The notes under the pieces are model-generated. The model was not told the origin of the DNA and searched no databases. It saw nothing but the letters and a program-made list of their open reading frames with translations. A DNA stretch of 64,000 nt from Caballeronia sp. GAFFF1 (lineage in GTDB: Bacteria > Pseudomonadota > Gammaproteobacteria > Burkholderiales > Burkholderiaceae), in the NCBI RefSeq assembly GCF_023630705.1, contig NZ_JALQEM010000005.1, forward strand, positions 264,330-328,329, written 5' to 3'. The position numbers and the translations under genes are program-made. This document shows positions 17,808-28,499 of this stretch, in pieces (position 1 is the stretch's first letter; each line of letters opens with the position of its first letter).

Positions 17808-18363
17808 GGTTCTCTCCTCGGGTGACATCGACATTCGATTGCTGGCTATTGCGACTGCTGCAGGTTCGTGCGCTGCCGCAATGGCCGATTAACTGATCCT
17901 CTGTTTAAGCGTTATCGGTTCGGCGCGGCTTCGGCTTGAGCGCGAAACTGCGGCAACCGATCAGGCATATGACCGTTCGCACGGCGGTCGGTAATTTTCG
18001 CTGGCGGGTGAGCCCGCTTACTAATGTTTTAGCAAAAAGAACCGCAGTGGACCAAGCCGGCGGGACAGCGCCGAGCCCCGTCGCCCGGGGCGCTGCGCCG
18101 CGCCCGCGCTGGATCGTTGCCTTTCCTCTATGGATATAACGATACCGGGAAACCTTCGTTGACGCTGTGGTGCAAAGCGGAAAATGGGTCGTCGTTGTAC
18201 GAAAGCGCACATATCGCGCGATTTCGAGAAGCAGGCAGCGCAAATGCGAAATGCTCTTGCGTATTTGCGCCGCGAACCGAAATTCGAGGCAGTCGAGAAG
18301 CGGAAGGAGGCAACCGCGCATTGGGGGAGGGCCGTCTCGCGCGCGTTCGAGACCACCAATAGC
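17808..18363. other. Gene-poor region between small ORF and tRNA-Thr terminator
   Basis: About 550 bases. A GCGGG/CCCGC hairpin lies near 18005-18020 without a proper U run. A plus-strand frame at 18184-18411 contains a helical-looking segment (MRNALAYLRREPKFEAV) but no ribosome binding site and runs into the tRNA terminator, so I do not call it. Nothing else is supported. Confidence 0.4.
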
Positions 18364-18395
18364 AAAAACCCGCGTCATTTGCATGAACGCGGGTT
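18364..18395 (-). terminator. Terminator downstream of tRNA-Thr
   Basis: The AACCCGCGT/ACGCGGGTT stem has, on the minus strand, a TTTTTGCT tail. It follows the tRNA-Thr gene by about 25 bases and ends its transcript. Confidence 0.8.
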
Positions 18396-18417
18396 CTGGT
18401 TTGCTGCTTGAATCTTG

Positions 18418-18493
18418 TGGTGCCGGAAAGAGGAATCGAACCCCCGACCTTCGCATTACGAATGCGCTGCTCTACCGTCTGAGCTATTCCGGC
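18418..18493 (-). tRNA. tRNA-Thr(CGT)
   Basis: A 76-base cloverleaf with acceptor stem GCCGGAA/TTCCGGC, discriminator A and encoded CCA. The anticodon loop TTCGTAA gives anticodon CGT. Confidence 0.95.
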
Positions 18494-18546
18494 ATCAGAG
18501 AAACAAGATTATAGCGACCACATTCTCGATTTGGCAATAGCCTGAA

Positions 18547-19566
<1,020 letters not shown>

Positions 19567-19654
19567 GCTGGGCTCCGGTGAGCGTTAGACGAATATTCAC
19601 GATTCTAACCGCTCGATCCTGCTCGCCCGTGTGACAGCACCGGCCGTGGCCGCC

Positions 19655-19697
19655 ATAAACAAGAATGGCCGTCGCGCGAAACATCGGGCGACGGCCA
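19655..19697 (-). terminator. Probable pepN terminator
   Basis: A 10-bp stem TGGCCGTCGC/GCGACGGCCA with a 12-base loop lies 20 bases after the pepN stop. On the minus strand it is followed by ATTCTTGTTTATGG, a broken U tract. Confidence 0.5.
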
Positions 19698-19716
19698 CTG
19701 AGCGGGTCAAGCGCGT

Positions 19717-22443
19717 TTACGCCGCCAATGCCTTCTCGACCACTTCGCGCACGTCGCGCGACTTCGCCTTCGACGCGACTTCGCTCAACGCGGCGTGCAT
19801 CTTTTCGCGCAACGCCGGGGTGAAGCGCCGCCACATTTCGAGACCGCGCGCGAGCCGCGCCGCCACTTGCGGATTCAGCGCGTCCAGCGCAATGACCTGT
19901 TCGGCCCAAAACGCGTAGCCCGAGCCGTCGACCGCATGGAACTGCGCGGGATTGCCGCTACAGAAGCTGAAAATGAGCGAGCGCGCCCGGTTCGGGTTCT
20001 TGAGCGTGAATGCGGGATGCTGCATGAGCTGGCGCACGATGTCGATCACCTTGCGCTGCGCACCGCCGCGCTGCGTCGCCTGAAGCGCGAACCACTTGTC
20101 GACCACCAGCGCCTCCTTCTCGAAGCGGCGATAGAAGTCCGCGAGCGCCGCATCGGCGACGGTCGGGTCCGCGCCAGCGGTTGCGCTGGCAAGCAACAAC
20201 GCGGAAAGCGCGGCGGAGCGGTCCGTCATGTTGTTCGCGTCGTCGTACTGCTTTTGCGCGAGACGCACGGCGTCGCTCGGATCGTCGAGCTGGCTCAGAT
20301 AGGCGAGCGCCAGATTCTTGAGCGCGCGCTTGCCGGCGTCTTCGGGCGTCGGCCGGTACTCGCCCGGCGTCTGGTTCGCCTCGTAGACGGCGAGCCACTT
20401 GTCGCGCAACTGCGACGCGAGCCGGCGGCTCATGAACACGCGCGCCGCGTGGACGGCGGCCGGGTCCGACACACTCATCTGCTCGGCGAGATAGCTTTCG
20501 GACGGCAGCATGAGCGCGAGTTCGCGGAAGGCGGGCGTGAGCGTGGTGTCGTCGAGCACCTGCGCGAACGCCGCGATGACTTCGTCGCCGATCGAAAGCG
20601 TCTCGCCCTTCGCCGCGCGCCCGGCGAGCGCGAGCAACTCGCGCGTGGCGAGGCGCTGGCCGGCTTCCCAGCGGTTGAACGGATCGCTGTCGTGCGCGAG
20701 CAGGAACGCGAGCTGTTCGTTCGTGTAGTCGAATTCGACGATCACGGGCGCCGAGAAATTGCGCAAGAGCGAGGGCAGGGGCGCCTCGCCGACATCGACG
20801 AAGGTGAACGACTGCTCGCGCTCCGTGAATTCGAGCACGCGTGTCGTGCCGCTCGGCTCTTTTTCTCCTTCCAGACGCAGCGGCAGATCCGCCCCGTTCG
20901 CGCCGATCAGACCGACCGCGAACGGAATCAGAAGCGGTCCCTTCTGCGTCGCGCGAGCGGCTTCCGATGTCTCGCCGTAGCCTTGCGCGAGCGTCAGCGT
21001 GTACTTCTTGTTCGCGGCGTCGTAGGACGCGCGAACGGTGACGCGCGGCGTGCCCGCCTGGCTGTACCAGCGCTCGTATTGCGCGAGGTCGCGATGATTC
21101 GCGTCGGCCATCGCCTGACGGAAGTCGTCGCAGGTCACGGCCTGGCCGTCGTGGCGCTGGAAGTAGAGGTCCATGCCGCGCCGGAAGCCGTCGCGGCCGA
21201 ACAGCGTCTGATACATCCGCACGACTTCCGAGCCTTTCTCGTAGACGGTCATCGTGTAGAAATTGTTGATCTCGACGTAGCTCTCCGGGCGCACCGGATG
21301 CGCCATCGGGCCGGCGTCCTCGGCGAACTGCATCTGCCGCAGCACGCGCACGTCTTCGATGCGCTTCGTCGCGCGGGCTGCGGCGCTCGCCGCGCCATCG
21401 GCGTCGCCGGCGGCCATGTCGGCGGAGAATTCCTGATCGCGAAACACCGTCAGCCCTTCCTTCAGGCTCAATTGAAACCAGTCGCGGCAGGTCACGCGGT
21501 TGCCGGTCCAGTTATGGAAGTACTCGTGGCCGACCACCGCTTCGATGTTCGAGAAGTCCGTGTCCGTCGCCGTTTCCGGATTGGCGAGCACGTACTTCGT
21601 GTTGAAGATGTTGAGGCCCTTGTTCTCCATCGCGCCCATGTTGAAGTCGCTCACCGCGACGATCATGAAGCGGTCGAGATCCAGTTCCAGCCCGAAGCGC
21701 TTTTCGTCCCAGCGAATCGAGTGAATGAGCGAATCCATCGCGTGGCGCGTCTTGTCGAGATCGTGTTCTTCGACCCACACCTGCAACAGCTTTTCCTTGC
21801 CCGAGCCGGTCTTGATGCGTTCTTCAAGCGCGACGAGCTTGCCCGCGACGAGCGCGAACAGATAACTCGGCTTCTTGAACGGGTCTTCCCACTTGGCGAA
21901 GTGGCGGCCGTCGGGCAGCTCGCCTTCTTCGATCAGATTGCCGTTGGACAAGAGCACCGGATACGCCGCCTTGTCGGCGCGCAGCGTGACGGTGTAAGTC
22001 GCCATGACGTCCGGACGGTCGAGGAAGTACGTGATGCGCCGGAAGCCTTCCGCCTCGCATTGCGTGAAGAAATTGCCGCTCGACACGTAAAGACCCGAGA
22101 GCGTCGTGTTCTGCTCCGGATTGCAGAGGCTCTCGATGCTGAGTTCGAACGCGTCGCCCGGAAGATCGCCGATCGACAGGCCGTTGTCGTTGATCTGCAC
22201 GTCCGCGTGCGCCGCGCCGTTGATCGCCGCGCGCACGAACTCCAGTTGCTCGCCGATCAGTTCGAGGCGCGGCGCATGGCCGGGCGCATCCGGGTTGCGG
22301 CGCAGGCGCATGGTGTTCTTCACGACCGTGCGCGACGGCACGAGGTCGAATTCCAGCGCGACCGAATCGATCAGGAAAGCGGGCGGCGTATAGTCCTCGC
22401 GGCGAATCACAGCGGACGCGGTCGGTGCGGGCGTGTTGGACAT
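19717..22443 (-). CDS. pepN: Aminopeptidase N (M1 metallopeptidase)
   Basis: A 908-residue cytoplasmic zinc aminopeptidase of the bacterial PepN type, removing N-terminal residues from peptides. The GAMEN exopeptidase motif (MGAMENKGLNIFN) and the zinc motif HEYFHNWTG with the downstream Glu in LKEGLTVFRDQEF lie around residues 265-325. The length matches the family (~870-900). It is divergent from the lipoprotein gene at 22633 with a ~190-base intergenic region. Confidence 0.95.
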   Translation of the reverse strand: MSNTPAPTASAVIRREDYTPPAFLIDSVALEFDLVPSRTVVKNTMRLRRNPDAPGHAPRLELIGEQLEFVRAAINGAAHADVQINDNGLSIGDLPGDAFELSIESLCNPEQNTTLSGLYVSSGNFFTQCEAEGFRRITYFLDRPDVMATYTVTLRADKAAYPVLLSNGNLIEEGELPDGRHFAKWEDPFKKPSYLFALVAGKLVALEERIKTGSGKEKLLQVWVEEHDLDKTRHAMDSLIHSIRWDEKRFGLELDLDRFMIVAVSDFNMGAMENKGLNIFNTKYVLANPETATDTDFSNIEAVVGHEYFHNWTGNRVTCRDWFQLSLKEGLTVFRDQEFSADMAAGDADGAASAAARATKRIEDVRVLRQMQFAEDAGPMAHPVRPESYVEINNFYTMTVYEKGSEVVRMYQTLFGRDGFRRGMDLYFQRHDGQAVTCDDFRQAMADANHRDLAQYERWYSQAGTPRVTVRASYDAANKKYTLTLAQGYGETSEAARATQKGPLLIPFAVGLIGANGADLPLRLEGEKEPSGTTRVLEFTEREQSFTFVDVGEAPLPSLLRNFSAPVIVEFDYTNEQLAFLLAHDSDPFNRWEAGQRLATRELLALAGRAAKGETLSIGDEVIAAFAQVLDDTTLTPAFRELALMLPSESYLAEQMSVSDPAAVHAARVFMSRRLASQLRDKWLAVYEANQTPGEYRPTPEDAGKRALKNLALAYLSQLDDPSDAVRLAQKQYDDANNMTDRSAALSALLLASATAGADPTVADAALADFYRRFEKEALVVDKWFALQATQRGGAQRKVIDIVRQLMQHPAFTLKNPNRARSLIFSFCSGNPAQFHAVDGSGYAFWAEQVIALDALNPQVAARLARGLEMWRRFTPALREKMHAALSEVASKAKSRDVREVVEKALAA

Positions 22444-22632
22444 GGCAAGATGATCTCGGTGAGAGTGGCGGCCTGAACGCTCGCGTGCGGCTCACGTGCG
22501 GCTCATGTGCGGCACATGTACGGCACGAACGCGGGCTCGGCAGGTCGAACCATTGTACAAAACGGTTGGCTGTCGTGAGTCGAACCCCGCCGTTCGACGC
22601 TCGCCGAGGTAGTCAACGAAATGAGGAAGGCC

Positions 22633-23352
22633 ATGAATCTCTCGACCCATCGGCTGATGCGCGCGGCCTGCGTGCCCGGCGCGTTGTGGCTCGCGGGCTG
22701 CACGACCTACGTGCAGACGCAGGTGACCGCGTTCTCGGACTGGACCGGCAGCGACGTCACGCGCACGTACGCGTTCGCCCGCGGTGACGAGCAGCAGAAC
22801 AGCATCGAGCAGAAGACGTACGAAACGCTCGTCGCGAGCGAACTGGCGAAGGTCGCATTCAAGGAGGCGCCGCAAGCGAGCGCGCATTATCAGGTGGCGC
22901 TCGCGTATTCCGTCCGCGGCGACCTCGTGACGGTGCGGCAGCCCGTCTATTACGACCCGTGGCCGTGGTACGGCTACTACGGCCGTCCTTTCTGGGGGCC
23001 GTGGGGCGGCTTCGGTCCATACGGCCCGTGGGGTCCGACGGGCTATGTCGACCAAAGTTACCCCGTCTATATTCACGCGCTGCAAATCCGCATGACCGAG
23101 CGGGCGACCGGACGCGAGGTATACAAGGTGACGGCGGTCAATTCGACCGACGACGCCTCGCTGTATCGCGCGATGCCGTATCTCGCCCGCAGCGCGCTCG
23201 CCGACTTCCCGCTCGGCAACGGCACGGTGCGCACGGTGACGCTGCCGGTGGACAGGAACGGCGGCATCGGCAACGAGACGGCGGCATCGCTCGATTCGAC
23301 CGCGAGCGGCGCCGCGCCGGCACCCGCGGCCGCGCCCAAAACGGTGGAATGA
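22633..23352 (+). CDS. DUF4136 family lipoprotein
   Basis: A 239-residue predicted lipoprotein. The signal peptide ends in LWLAGC, so lipidation falls on a Cys near position 23. The DUF4136-like pattern follows (FSDWTGSDVTRTYAFAR and a periplasmic alpha/beta core), with an aromatic/glycine-rich insert at about residues 115-145 (WYGYYGRPFWGPWGG). The C-terminal 25 residues are Ala/Pro-rich. GAGGAA five bases upstream favours this ATG; an in-frame ATG four codons earlier is possible. It is 107 bases upstream of the phosphonate operon and may be its first gene or independent. Confidence 0.72.
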   Translation: MNLSTHRLMRAACVPGALWLAGCTTYVQTQVTAFSDWTGSDVTRTYAFARGDEQQNSIEQKTYETLVASELAKVAFKEAPQASAHYQVALAYSVRGDLVTVRQPVYYDPWPWYGYYGRPFWGPWGGFGPYGPWGPTGYVDQSYPVYIHALQIRMTERATGREVYKVTAVNSTDDASLYRAMPYLARSALADFPLGNGTVRTVTLPVDRNGGIGNETAASLDSTASGAAPAPAAAPKTVE

Positions 23353-23458
23353 CACGGCGCGCAAACGGCCTTGCGGCACGCCGGAACGCGCCAGCAGAGG
23401 GCATTCGGGCGCGCCGCAATATATGCAGCGGCGGTCAATAAGCGATATATTCGCGGTC

Positions 23459-24181
23459 ATGACAAAACCGTGTCCGCCCCGCCCGAAAGCCGTTCCCGAG
23501 CCCGCCACATGGGACGCCCGGCTCGCCCGCCGCCTCGTCACGCCGCTCGTCGGCACGCCCGTCACGCCGAATCATCTGACGACCGTTCGCCTCGCCATCG
23601 GCCTGGGCGGCGCGTACTACCTTTCGCTCGGCGACTTCTGGCTGTGCTCGCTCGGCGCGCTCCTGATCGCGCTGTCAAATTTCGTCGATCACACCGATGG
23701 CGAGCTTGCGCGCATCAGCGGTCAGTCGAGTAAGATCGGACACTTTTATGACCTTGCGTGCGACGCGCTCGTGACCGTGCTGCTCTTCGCGGGCATCGGT
23801 TTCTACGTCGCGGTGCATCATCCCTCGTTCGCAACGGCCGCGCAGTGGCTCGGCGGCGTGGCGGGCGTCGCGGTCGCGCTCATTTTCTTCCTGCGCATGC
23901 GCATCGAGTCGATGGTCGGCAAGTCCGGCACCAAGCAGGCTTCGATGGGCGGCTTCGAAACCGAAGACGTGCTGTATCTGTTGCCGCTCGTGACGGTGCT
24001 CAACGGCATGACGCCGTTTCTGATCGCCGCGGCTATCGGCGCGCCGTTGTTCGCGGTGTTCGTCGCGGTGGACTACCGGCGAGTGACGCGCCGCGTGCGC
24101 GCCGAAGCCACCGTCCGCGCAAAGGCGCAGACGGCGCACGCCGCGCGCAAGGACGGCAACGATTTTCAGGCGGTGAGATGA
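23459..24181 (+). CDS. CDP-alcohol phosphatidyltransferase family protein
   Basis: A 240-residue integral membrane enzyme. The CDP-OH-P motif is visible as DHTDGELAR (residues ~79-87) followed by the second half GHFYDLACD, giving D-x2-D-G-x2-A-R...G-x3-D-x3-D with all catalytic Asp residues. The family transfers a phospho-group between a CDP-activated molecule and an alcohol. In this operon a CMP-activated aminoethylphosphonate or a lipid alcohol would be a logical substrate, but that is inference. The stop overlaps the next gene by four bases (ATGA). The start at MTKPCPPRP is preferred over one 12 codons upstream. Confidence 0.82.
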   Translation: MTKPCPPRPKAVPEPATWDARLARRLVTPLVGTPVTPNHLTTVRLAIGLGGAYYLSLGDFWLCSLGALLIALSNFVDHTDGELARISGQSSKIGHFYDLACDALVTVLLFAGIGFYVAVHHPSFATAAQWLGGVAGVAVALIFFLRMRIESMVGKSGTKQASMGGFETEDVLYLLPLVTVLNGMTPFLIAAAIGAPLFAVFVAVDYRRVTRRVRAEATVRAKAQTAHAARKDGNDFQAVR

Positions 24182-24990
24182 GCGATACGGCAACTCCGGT
24201 CAGCCAGCAACCTCGACACGCACAGGCGGACCACGCGAGCCGCCCGTCGCCACGCGATATCGACGCGACCCTCAACGCGCGCCTCGCCTCCCTGCCCACG
24301 CCCCGGCTGCACGCGGACTACGAGAAACAAGGCTCCTTCCTCTATCTCGACGACTTCCTGCCGCGCGACTACACCGAACGCCTGATCGCCGCCGTGCACG
24401 ACGTGATGCCGGCCGTGAACCGCAACTACCTGCCGGGCCACAAGGCGGGCGGCAGCGTGAGCCGTCATACGCTCGACAAGCTCGCGCCGTTCATCGCGGA
24501 CCTGTATCGCTCGGAAGCGCTCATCAAGTGGCTGGAGGCGGTGAGCGGCGACAAGCTGCAACTCTCGCCCGAGGACGATCCTCACGCCTACGCGCTCTAT
24601 TTCTATACGCGCCCCGGCGATCACATCGGCTGGCATTACGACACGTCGTACTACAACGGCCGCCGCTACACCCTGCTGCTGGGCGTCGTCGACGATTCGT
24701 CCTGCCGGCTCGACTACGAACTGCACACGCGCACGCCGAACATGACGCCGGAACCCGGCTCGGTGCAGTATCCGCCGGGCGCGATGGTCTTCTTCGACGG
24801 CGACAAGCTCCGGCATCGCGTCACGCCGCTCGGCGAGAACGAGATGCGCGTGTCGCTCACGTTCGAGTACGTCACGAACCCGGAAATGCGGCCGTTCCAG
24901 CGGTTCATCTCGAACATGAAGGACTCGATCGCGTACTTCGGCTTCAGGCAGGTCTTTCGCCGCAAAGGCGGCAAGAACGGACAGGCATGA
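24178..24990 (+). CDS. 2-oxoglutarate/Fe(II)-dependent dioxygenase
   Basis: A 270-residue soluble oxygenase of the prolyl-4-hydroxylase-like double-stranded beta-helix type. The iron triad is H153-x-D155 (in GWHYDTSYYNGRR) and H213 (KLRHRVTP), with R224 (NEMRVSLTF) for 2-oxoglutarate. The first ~40 residues are likely disordered. It overlaps both neighbours by four bases, so it belongs to the phosphonate operon and may hydroxylate the phosphonate or its lipid or peptide carrier. The substrate is not deducible; 2OG enzymes are recurring tailoring enzymes in phosphonate clusters. Confidence 0.82.
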   Translation: MSDTATPVSQQPRHAQADHASRPSPRDIDATLNARLASLPTPRLHADYEKQGSFLYLDDFLPRDYTERLIAAVHDVMPAVNRNYLPGHKAGGSVSRHTLDKLAPFIADLYRSEALIKWLEAVSGDKLQLSPEDDPHAYALYFYTRPGDHIGWHYDTSYYNGRRYTLLLGVVDDSSCRLDYELHTRTPNMTPEPGSVQYPPGAMVFFDGDKLRHRVTPLGENEMRVSLTFEYVTNPEMRPFQRFISNMKDSIAYFGFRQVFRRKGGKNGQA

Positions 24991-26003
24991 GCCGCGCGGG
25001 CACGGTTCTGCTGTCGATCGGCGTGGTGTTGTTCATCGCGCTGCTCGGCTGGCAAGGTTTCGGCTCGGTCGCGTCGACGCTCGCCGCCGCGGGTTGGGGT
25101 CTCTTCGTGGTGGCCGCATTTCACTTCGCGCCGCTCGTGCTCGACGCGGGCGCGATCAGCGTGCTCTTCTCCCGCAACGAACGCGACGTCACCTTGCGCG
25201 ACGCGCTGCTCGCGCGCTGGGCGGGCGAATCGGTCAATAGCCTGATGCCCGCCGGGCAAATCGGCGGGCCCATGCTGATGGTCCGCCATCTCTCGCAGCG
25301 CGGCATGCGCGCGCGCGACGCCGCCGCCGTCATCACCGTGAGCACGACGATGCAGACCGTCGCGCAACTCCTTTTCGCGCTCGTCGGCGTCGTGCTGTTG
25401 ACGAGCTACGCGGCGGGCGGCTCCTCGACGGTCGTCTCGATTGCGGTGCTCGCGGTCGTCGGCGTCATCGGCGCGATGATCTTCGGTTTCTATCTCGCGC
25501 AGCGGCGCGGTCTCTTCGGCCGCGCGATGCGCTTTGCGTCCGGCGTCGCCGCGCGCTTCTCGAAGAAGCGCGACTGGTCATCGCTCGTCACGCGCGCCGA
25601 GGCCGTCGATACCGCCGTTCACGCGCTGTATCGCGAGCGCGGCAAGGTGGCGGCGAGCTTCGGCCTGAGCCTTCTCGGCTGGATCGTCGGCACGGGCGAA
25701 GTCTGGATCGTGCTCGATCTGCTCGGGCATCCGGTCGGCTGGACGGAAGCGCTGCTGCTCGAAAGCCTCGGTCAGGCAATTCGCGGCGCGGCGTTCGCCA
25801 TTCCCGGCTCGCTCGGCGTGCAGGAGGGCGGGTATCTGCTGCTCGCGCGCCTCGTCGGCCTGCCGCCCGAAACGGCGCTCGCGCTCTCGCTCGCCAAGCG
25901 CGCCCGCGAGCTCTTGCTGGGCGTGCCGGGCATCGTCTATCTGCATTTCGTTGAAAAAGGCTGGCAGCGCCGTCGTCTTGCGCGCGTGCCGGATATCGAC
26001 TGA
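24987..26003 (+). CDS. Flippase-like / LPG-synthase transmembrane domain (UPF0104) protein
   Basis: A 338-residue membrane protein with about 8 hydrophobic segments of the LPG_synthase_TM/HpnL-like type. Typical features are GESVNSLMPAGQIGGP (near residue 76) and the late AFAIPGSLGVQEGGYLLLARLVGLP segment, the family's most conserved stretch. Members are thought to move lipids or act on lipid headgroups. Four-base overlap with the oxygenase gene and a 26-base gap to the next place it in the operon, where flipping a modified lipid would fit. This role is inferred. Confidence 0.78.
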   Translation: MSRAGTVLLSIGVVLFIALLGWQGFGSVASTLAAAGWGLFVVAAFHFAPLVLDAGAISVLFSRNERDVTLRDALLARWAGESVNSLMPAGQIGGPMLMVRHLSQRGMRARDAAAVITVSTTMQTVAQLLFALVGVVLLTSYAAGGSSTVVSIAVLAVVGVIGAMIFGFYLAQRRGLFGRAMRFASGVAARFSKKRDWSSLVTRAEAVDTAVHALYRERGKVAASFGLSLLGWIVGTGEVWIVLDLLGHPVGWTEALLLESLGQAIRGAAFAIPGSLGVQEGGYLLLARLVGLPPETALALSLAKRARELLLGVPGIVYLHFVEKGWQRRRLARVPDID

Positions 26004-26029
26004 TTCACCCTCGAAGGGAACAACAACCA

Positions 26030-26805
26030 TGCGCGCAATTATTCTTGCGGCCGGGATGGGACTGCGTCTTGTTCAGCCCGAAGGCCAGCAAAAGCCGAAA
26101 TGCCTGCTGCGCTTTGGCGACGCCTCGCTCCTCGAACGCCATCTTCATTATCTGAAGGGCGCGGGCGTCGATGAAATCGTCTTCGTCACCGGCTTCAAGC
26201 ACGAACAGATCGAGGCGGAACTCGCGTCGATCGACTGGAAGCCGAAGTCGGAAATCGTCGTGAACGAGGAATTCACGCTCGGCAGCGTGCTGTCGGTGCA
26301 CACCGCGCGCGAGGCGATGACGCGCGGCGGCGACGTGCTGCTGATGGACGCCGACGTGCTCTACGACGAGCGCATCATCGAACCGCTGGTCGCGGGCGGC
26401 GCCGTGAACCGCCTTTTGATCGACCGCGACTTCGAAGCCGGCGACGAGCCGGTGAAGCTGTGCGTCGAGAACGGCGTGCCGGTGGAACTGCGCAAGCAGG
26501 TCGCGGCGGGCCTCACGTACGACACCATCGGCGAATCGGTCGGATTCTTCCGCTTCGACGAAAAGACGGCCGCGCGTCTTGCCGATATCGTCGCGGATTA
26601 TGTCGAAACGGGCCGCGCGAAGATGCCGCACGAAGAAGCGGTGCGCGACCTGCTGCTGGAAAAAGCCCACGTGTTCGATATCGCCGATGTGACCGGCGCG
26701 CCGTGGATCGAAATCGACTTTCAGAACGACGTGAAGCGCGCAGCCGACGAAGTGCTGCCGCAGTTGCAACCGCTACGTCAGTTTGCAGGAGCCTCCCAAC
26801 AATGA
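26030..26805 (+). CDS. Nucleotidyltransferase, probable AEP cytidylyltransferase (PntC-like)
   Basis: A 258-residue sugar-phosphate-type nucleotidyltransferase. The signature LAAGMGLRL (residues 6-14), a downstream KPK (22-24) and the metal-binding MDADVLYDE (D107, D109) are intact. In phosphonate clusters stand-alone or fused enzymes of this type (PntC) attach CMP to 2-aminoethylphosphonate. That function is inferred from the adjacent pepM, decarboxylase and transaminase genes; a choline- or sugar-phosphate transferase would look similar. It overlaps the next gene by four bases. Confidence 0.75.
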
Positions 26806-28499
26806 ACGCACCCCGAACCATTCCCGTCGGCTACTCGCGCACCATGCGTCTGCGCGAGATGCTGCAAAGCAGCCGCCTCGAATTTCTCATGGAAGCGCAC
26901 AACGGCATTTCCGCGCGCATCGCGAAGGAAGCCGGTTTCAAGGCGATCTGGGGCTCGGGCCTCTCGATCTCCGCGCAGTTCGGCGTGCGCGACAACAACG
27001 AAGCGAGCTGGACGCAGGTTGTCGATAACCTGGAATTCATGGCCGACGCCAGCGACTTGCCGATCCTGCTCGACGGCGACACCGGCTACGGCAACTTCAA
27101 CAACGTGCGGCGGCTCGTGAAGAAGCTGGAGCAGCGCGGCATCGCGGGCGTGTGCATCGAGGACAAGCAGTTCCCGAAGACCAACAGCTTCATCAACGGC
27201 GAAGCGCAGCCGCTCGCCGACATCGACGAATTCTGCGGCAAGATCAAGGCCGGCAAGGATTCGCAAAGTGATCCTAACTTTTCGATTGTGGCGCGCGTCG
27301 AGGCGCTGATCGCGGGCTGGGGCATGGAGGAGGCGCTCAAGCGCGCCGAGGCGTATCGCCAGGCGGGCGCGGACGCGATCCTGATTCACAGCAAGCTCTC
27401 GAAGCCCGACGAAATCCTGACCTTCGCGCGCGAATGGGCCGGGCGCGGTCCGCTCGTGATCGTGCCGACGAAGTACTACAGCACGCCGACCGACGCGTTC
27501 CGTCAGGCGGGCATCAGCTGCGTGATCTGGGCGAACCATCTGATTCGCGGCGCGGTGTCGGCGATGCAGGCCATCGCGAAGGAGATTCACGATAGCGAAA
27601 CGCTCGTCAATGTGGAAGACCGCATCGCGACGGTCAACGAGATTTTCCGCCTGCAAGACGCCGACGAATACTCCGCGGCGGAGAACATCTATCTGACGGC
27701 GGCCAACGAGAAGCGCAGCGCAGTCGTGCTGGCGGCAAGCCGCGGCGCGGGCCTCGAAGCCGTGACGGCGGATCGTCCGAAAGTGATGCTGCCGGTCGCG
27801 GGCAAGCCGCTTTTGCGCCATCTCGTCGAGGCGTTCAAGAAGGAAGGCATCAACGACATCACCGTGGTCGGCGGCTACCGTGCCGATGCGATCGATACGT
27901 CGGGCGTGCGCCTTGTCGTCAACGACAAGCACGCGTCGACGGGCGAACTGGCATCGCTCGCGTGCGCCGCGAAGCACATCACCGGCGATACGGTGCTGTC
28001 CTACGGCGATTTGCTGTTCCGCAGCTATATCCTGCGCGATCTCGTCGAATCGCCGAGCGACTTCTGCGTCGTCGTCGATTCGTCGCAGACGCCGCAATCG
28101 GGCGCGTCCGCGACCGACTTCGCTTACTGCTCGCAACCGGATGACCGCGCGCTCTTCGGCCAGAAAGTGTGGCTGGAAAGCGTGGTCGGCGCGGGACATG
28201 GTCTGACCGAAGGCCGCGCGCCGCAGGGCCGCTGGATGGGTCTCATCAATGTGCGCGGCGGCGCGCGCGATCGCCTGCTCGCGGTGCTCGCGCAGCTTCA
28301 GGCGCGTCCCGACTTCGATACGCTCGACATGGCCGCGCTGCTGAATGCGCTCGTCGCGGCGGGCGAGAAGATCGAAGTGCAGTACGTGCACGGCCACTGG
28401 CGCGGCGTGAACGACCTCGACGACTTCCGCCGCGCGGGCGACTTCGCGCACGGACAAACGCCGATCGGCTCGGAAGGCCTGGAGAACGCGCGTGATTGA
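26802..28499 (+). CDS. pepM: Phosphoenolpyruvate phosphomutase fused to a nucleotidyltransferase-like domain
   Basis: A 565-residue fusion. Residues 1-295 form a PEP mutase of the isocitrate-lyase superfamily: D91/D93 in [10 protein letters not shown] bind metal, and the diagnostic [10 protein letters not shown] (residues 120-129) separates PepM from lyases. PepM makes phosphonopyruvate from PEP, the committing C-P bond step. Residues ~306-560 form a second NTP-transferase fold, but its signature reads LAASRGAGL instead of LAAGxGxRL, losing the usual Gly and Arg, and the metal site has only YGDLLF (D403). [14 protein letters not shown] is retained. The domain may be inactive or altered while the stand-alone enzyme upstream does the activation. 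Confidence 0.92.
   Translation: MNAPRTIPVGYSRTMRLREMLQSSRLEFLMEAHNGISARIAKEAGFKAIWGSGLSISAQFGVRDNNEASWTQVVDNLEFMADASDLPILLDGDTGYGNFNNVRRLVKKLEQRGIAGVCIEDKQFPKTNSFINGEAQPLADIDEFCGKIKAGKDSQSDPNFSIVARVEALIAGWGMEEALKRAEAYRQAGADAILIHSKLSKPDEILTFAREWAGRGPLVIVPTKYYSTPTDAFRQAGISCVIWANHLIRGAVSAMQAIAKEIHDSETLVNVEDRIATVNEIFRLQDADEYSAAENIYLTAANEKRSAVVLAASRGAGLEAVTADRPKVMLPVAGKPLLRHLVEAFKKEGINDITVVGGYRADAIDTSGVRLVVNDKHASTGELASLACAAKHITGDTVLSYGDLLFRSYILRDLVESPSDFCVVVDSSQTPQSGASATDFAYCSQPDDRALFGQKVWLESVVGAGHGLTEGRAPQGRWMGLINVRGGARDRLLAVLAQLQARPDFDTLDMAALLNALVAAGEKIEVQYVHGHWRGVNDLDDFRRAGDFAHGQTPIGSEGLENARD

Noticed and set aside
18184..18411. A 75-codon plus-strand frame with a helical segment.
   Set aside because: No ribosome binding site, and its end runs into the tRNA-Thr terminator hairpin.
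19795..22476. A very long plus-strand frame opposite pepN.
   Set aside because: It is the Arg/Val-rich shadow of a conserved gene in GC-rich DNA, with no start signals.
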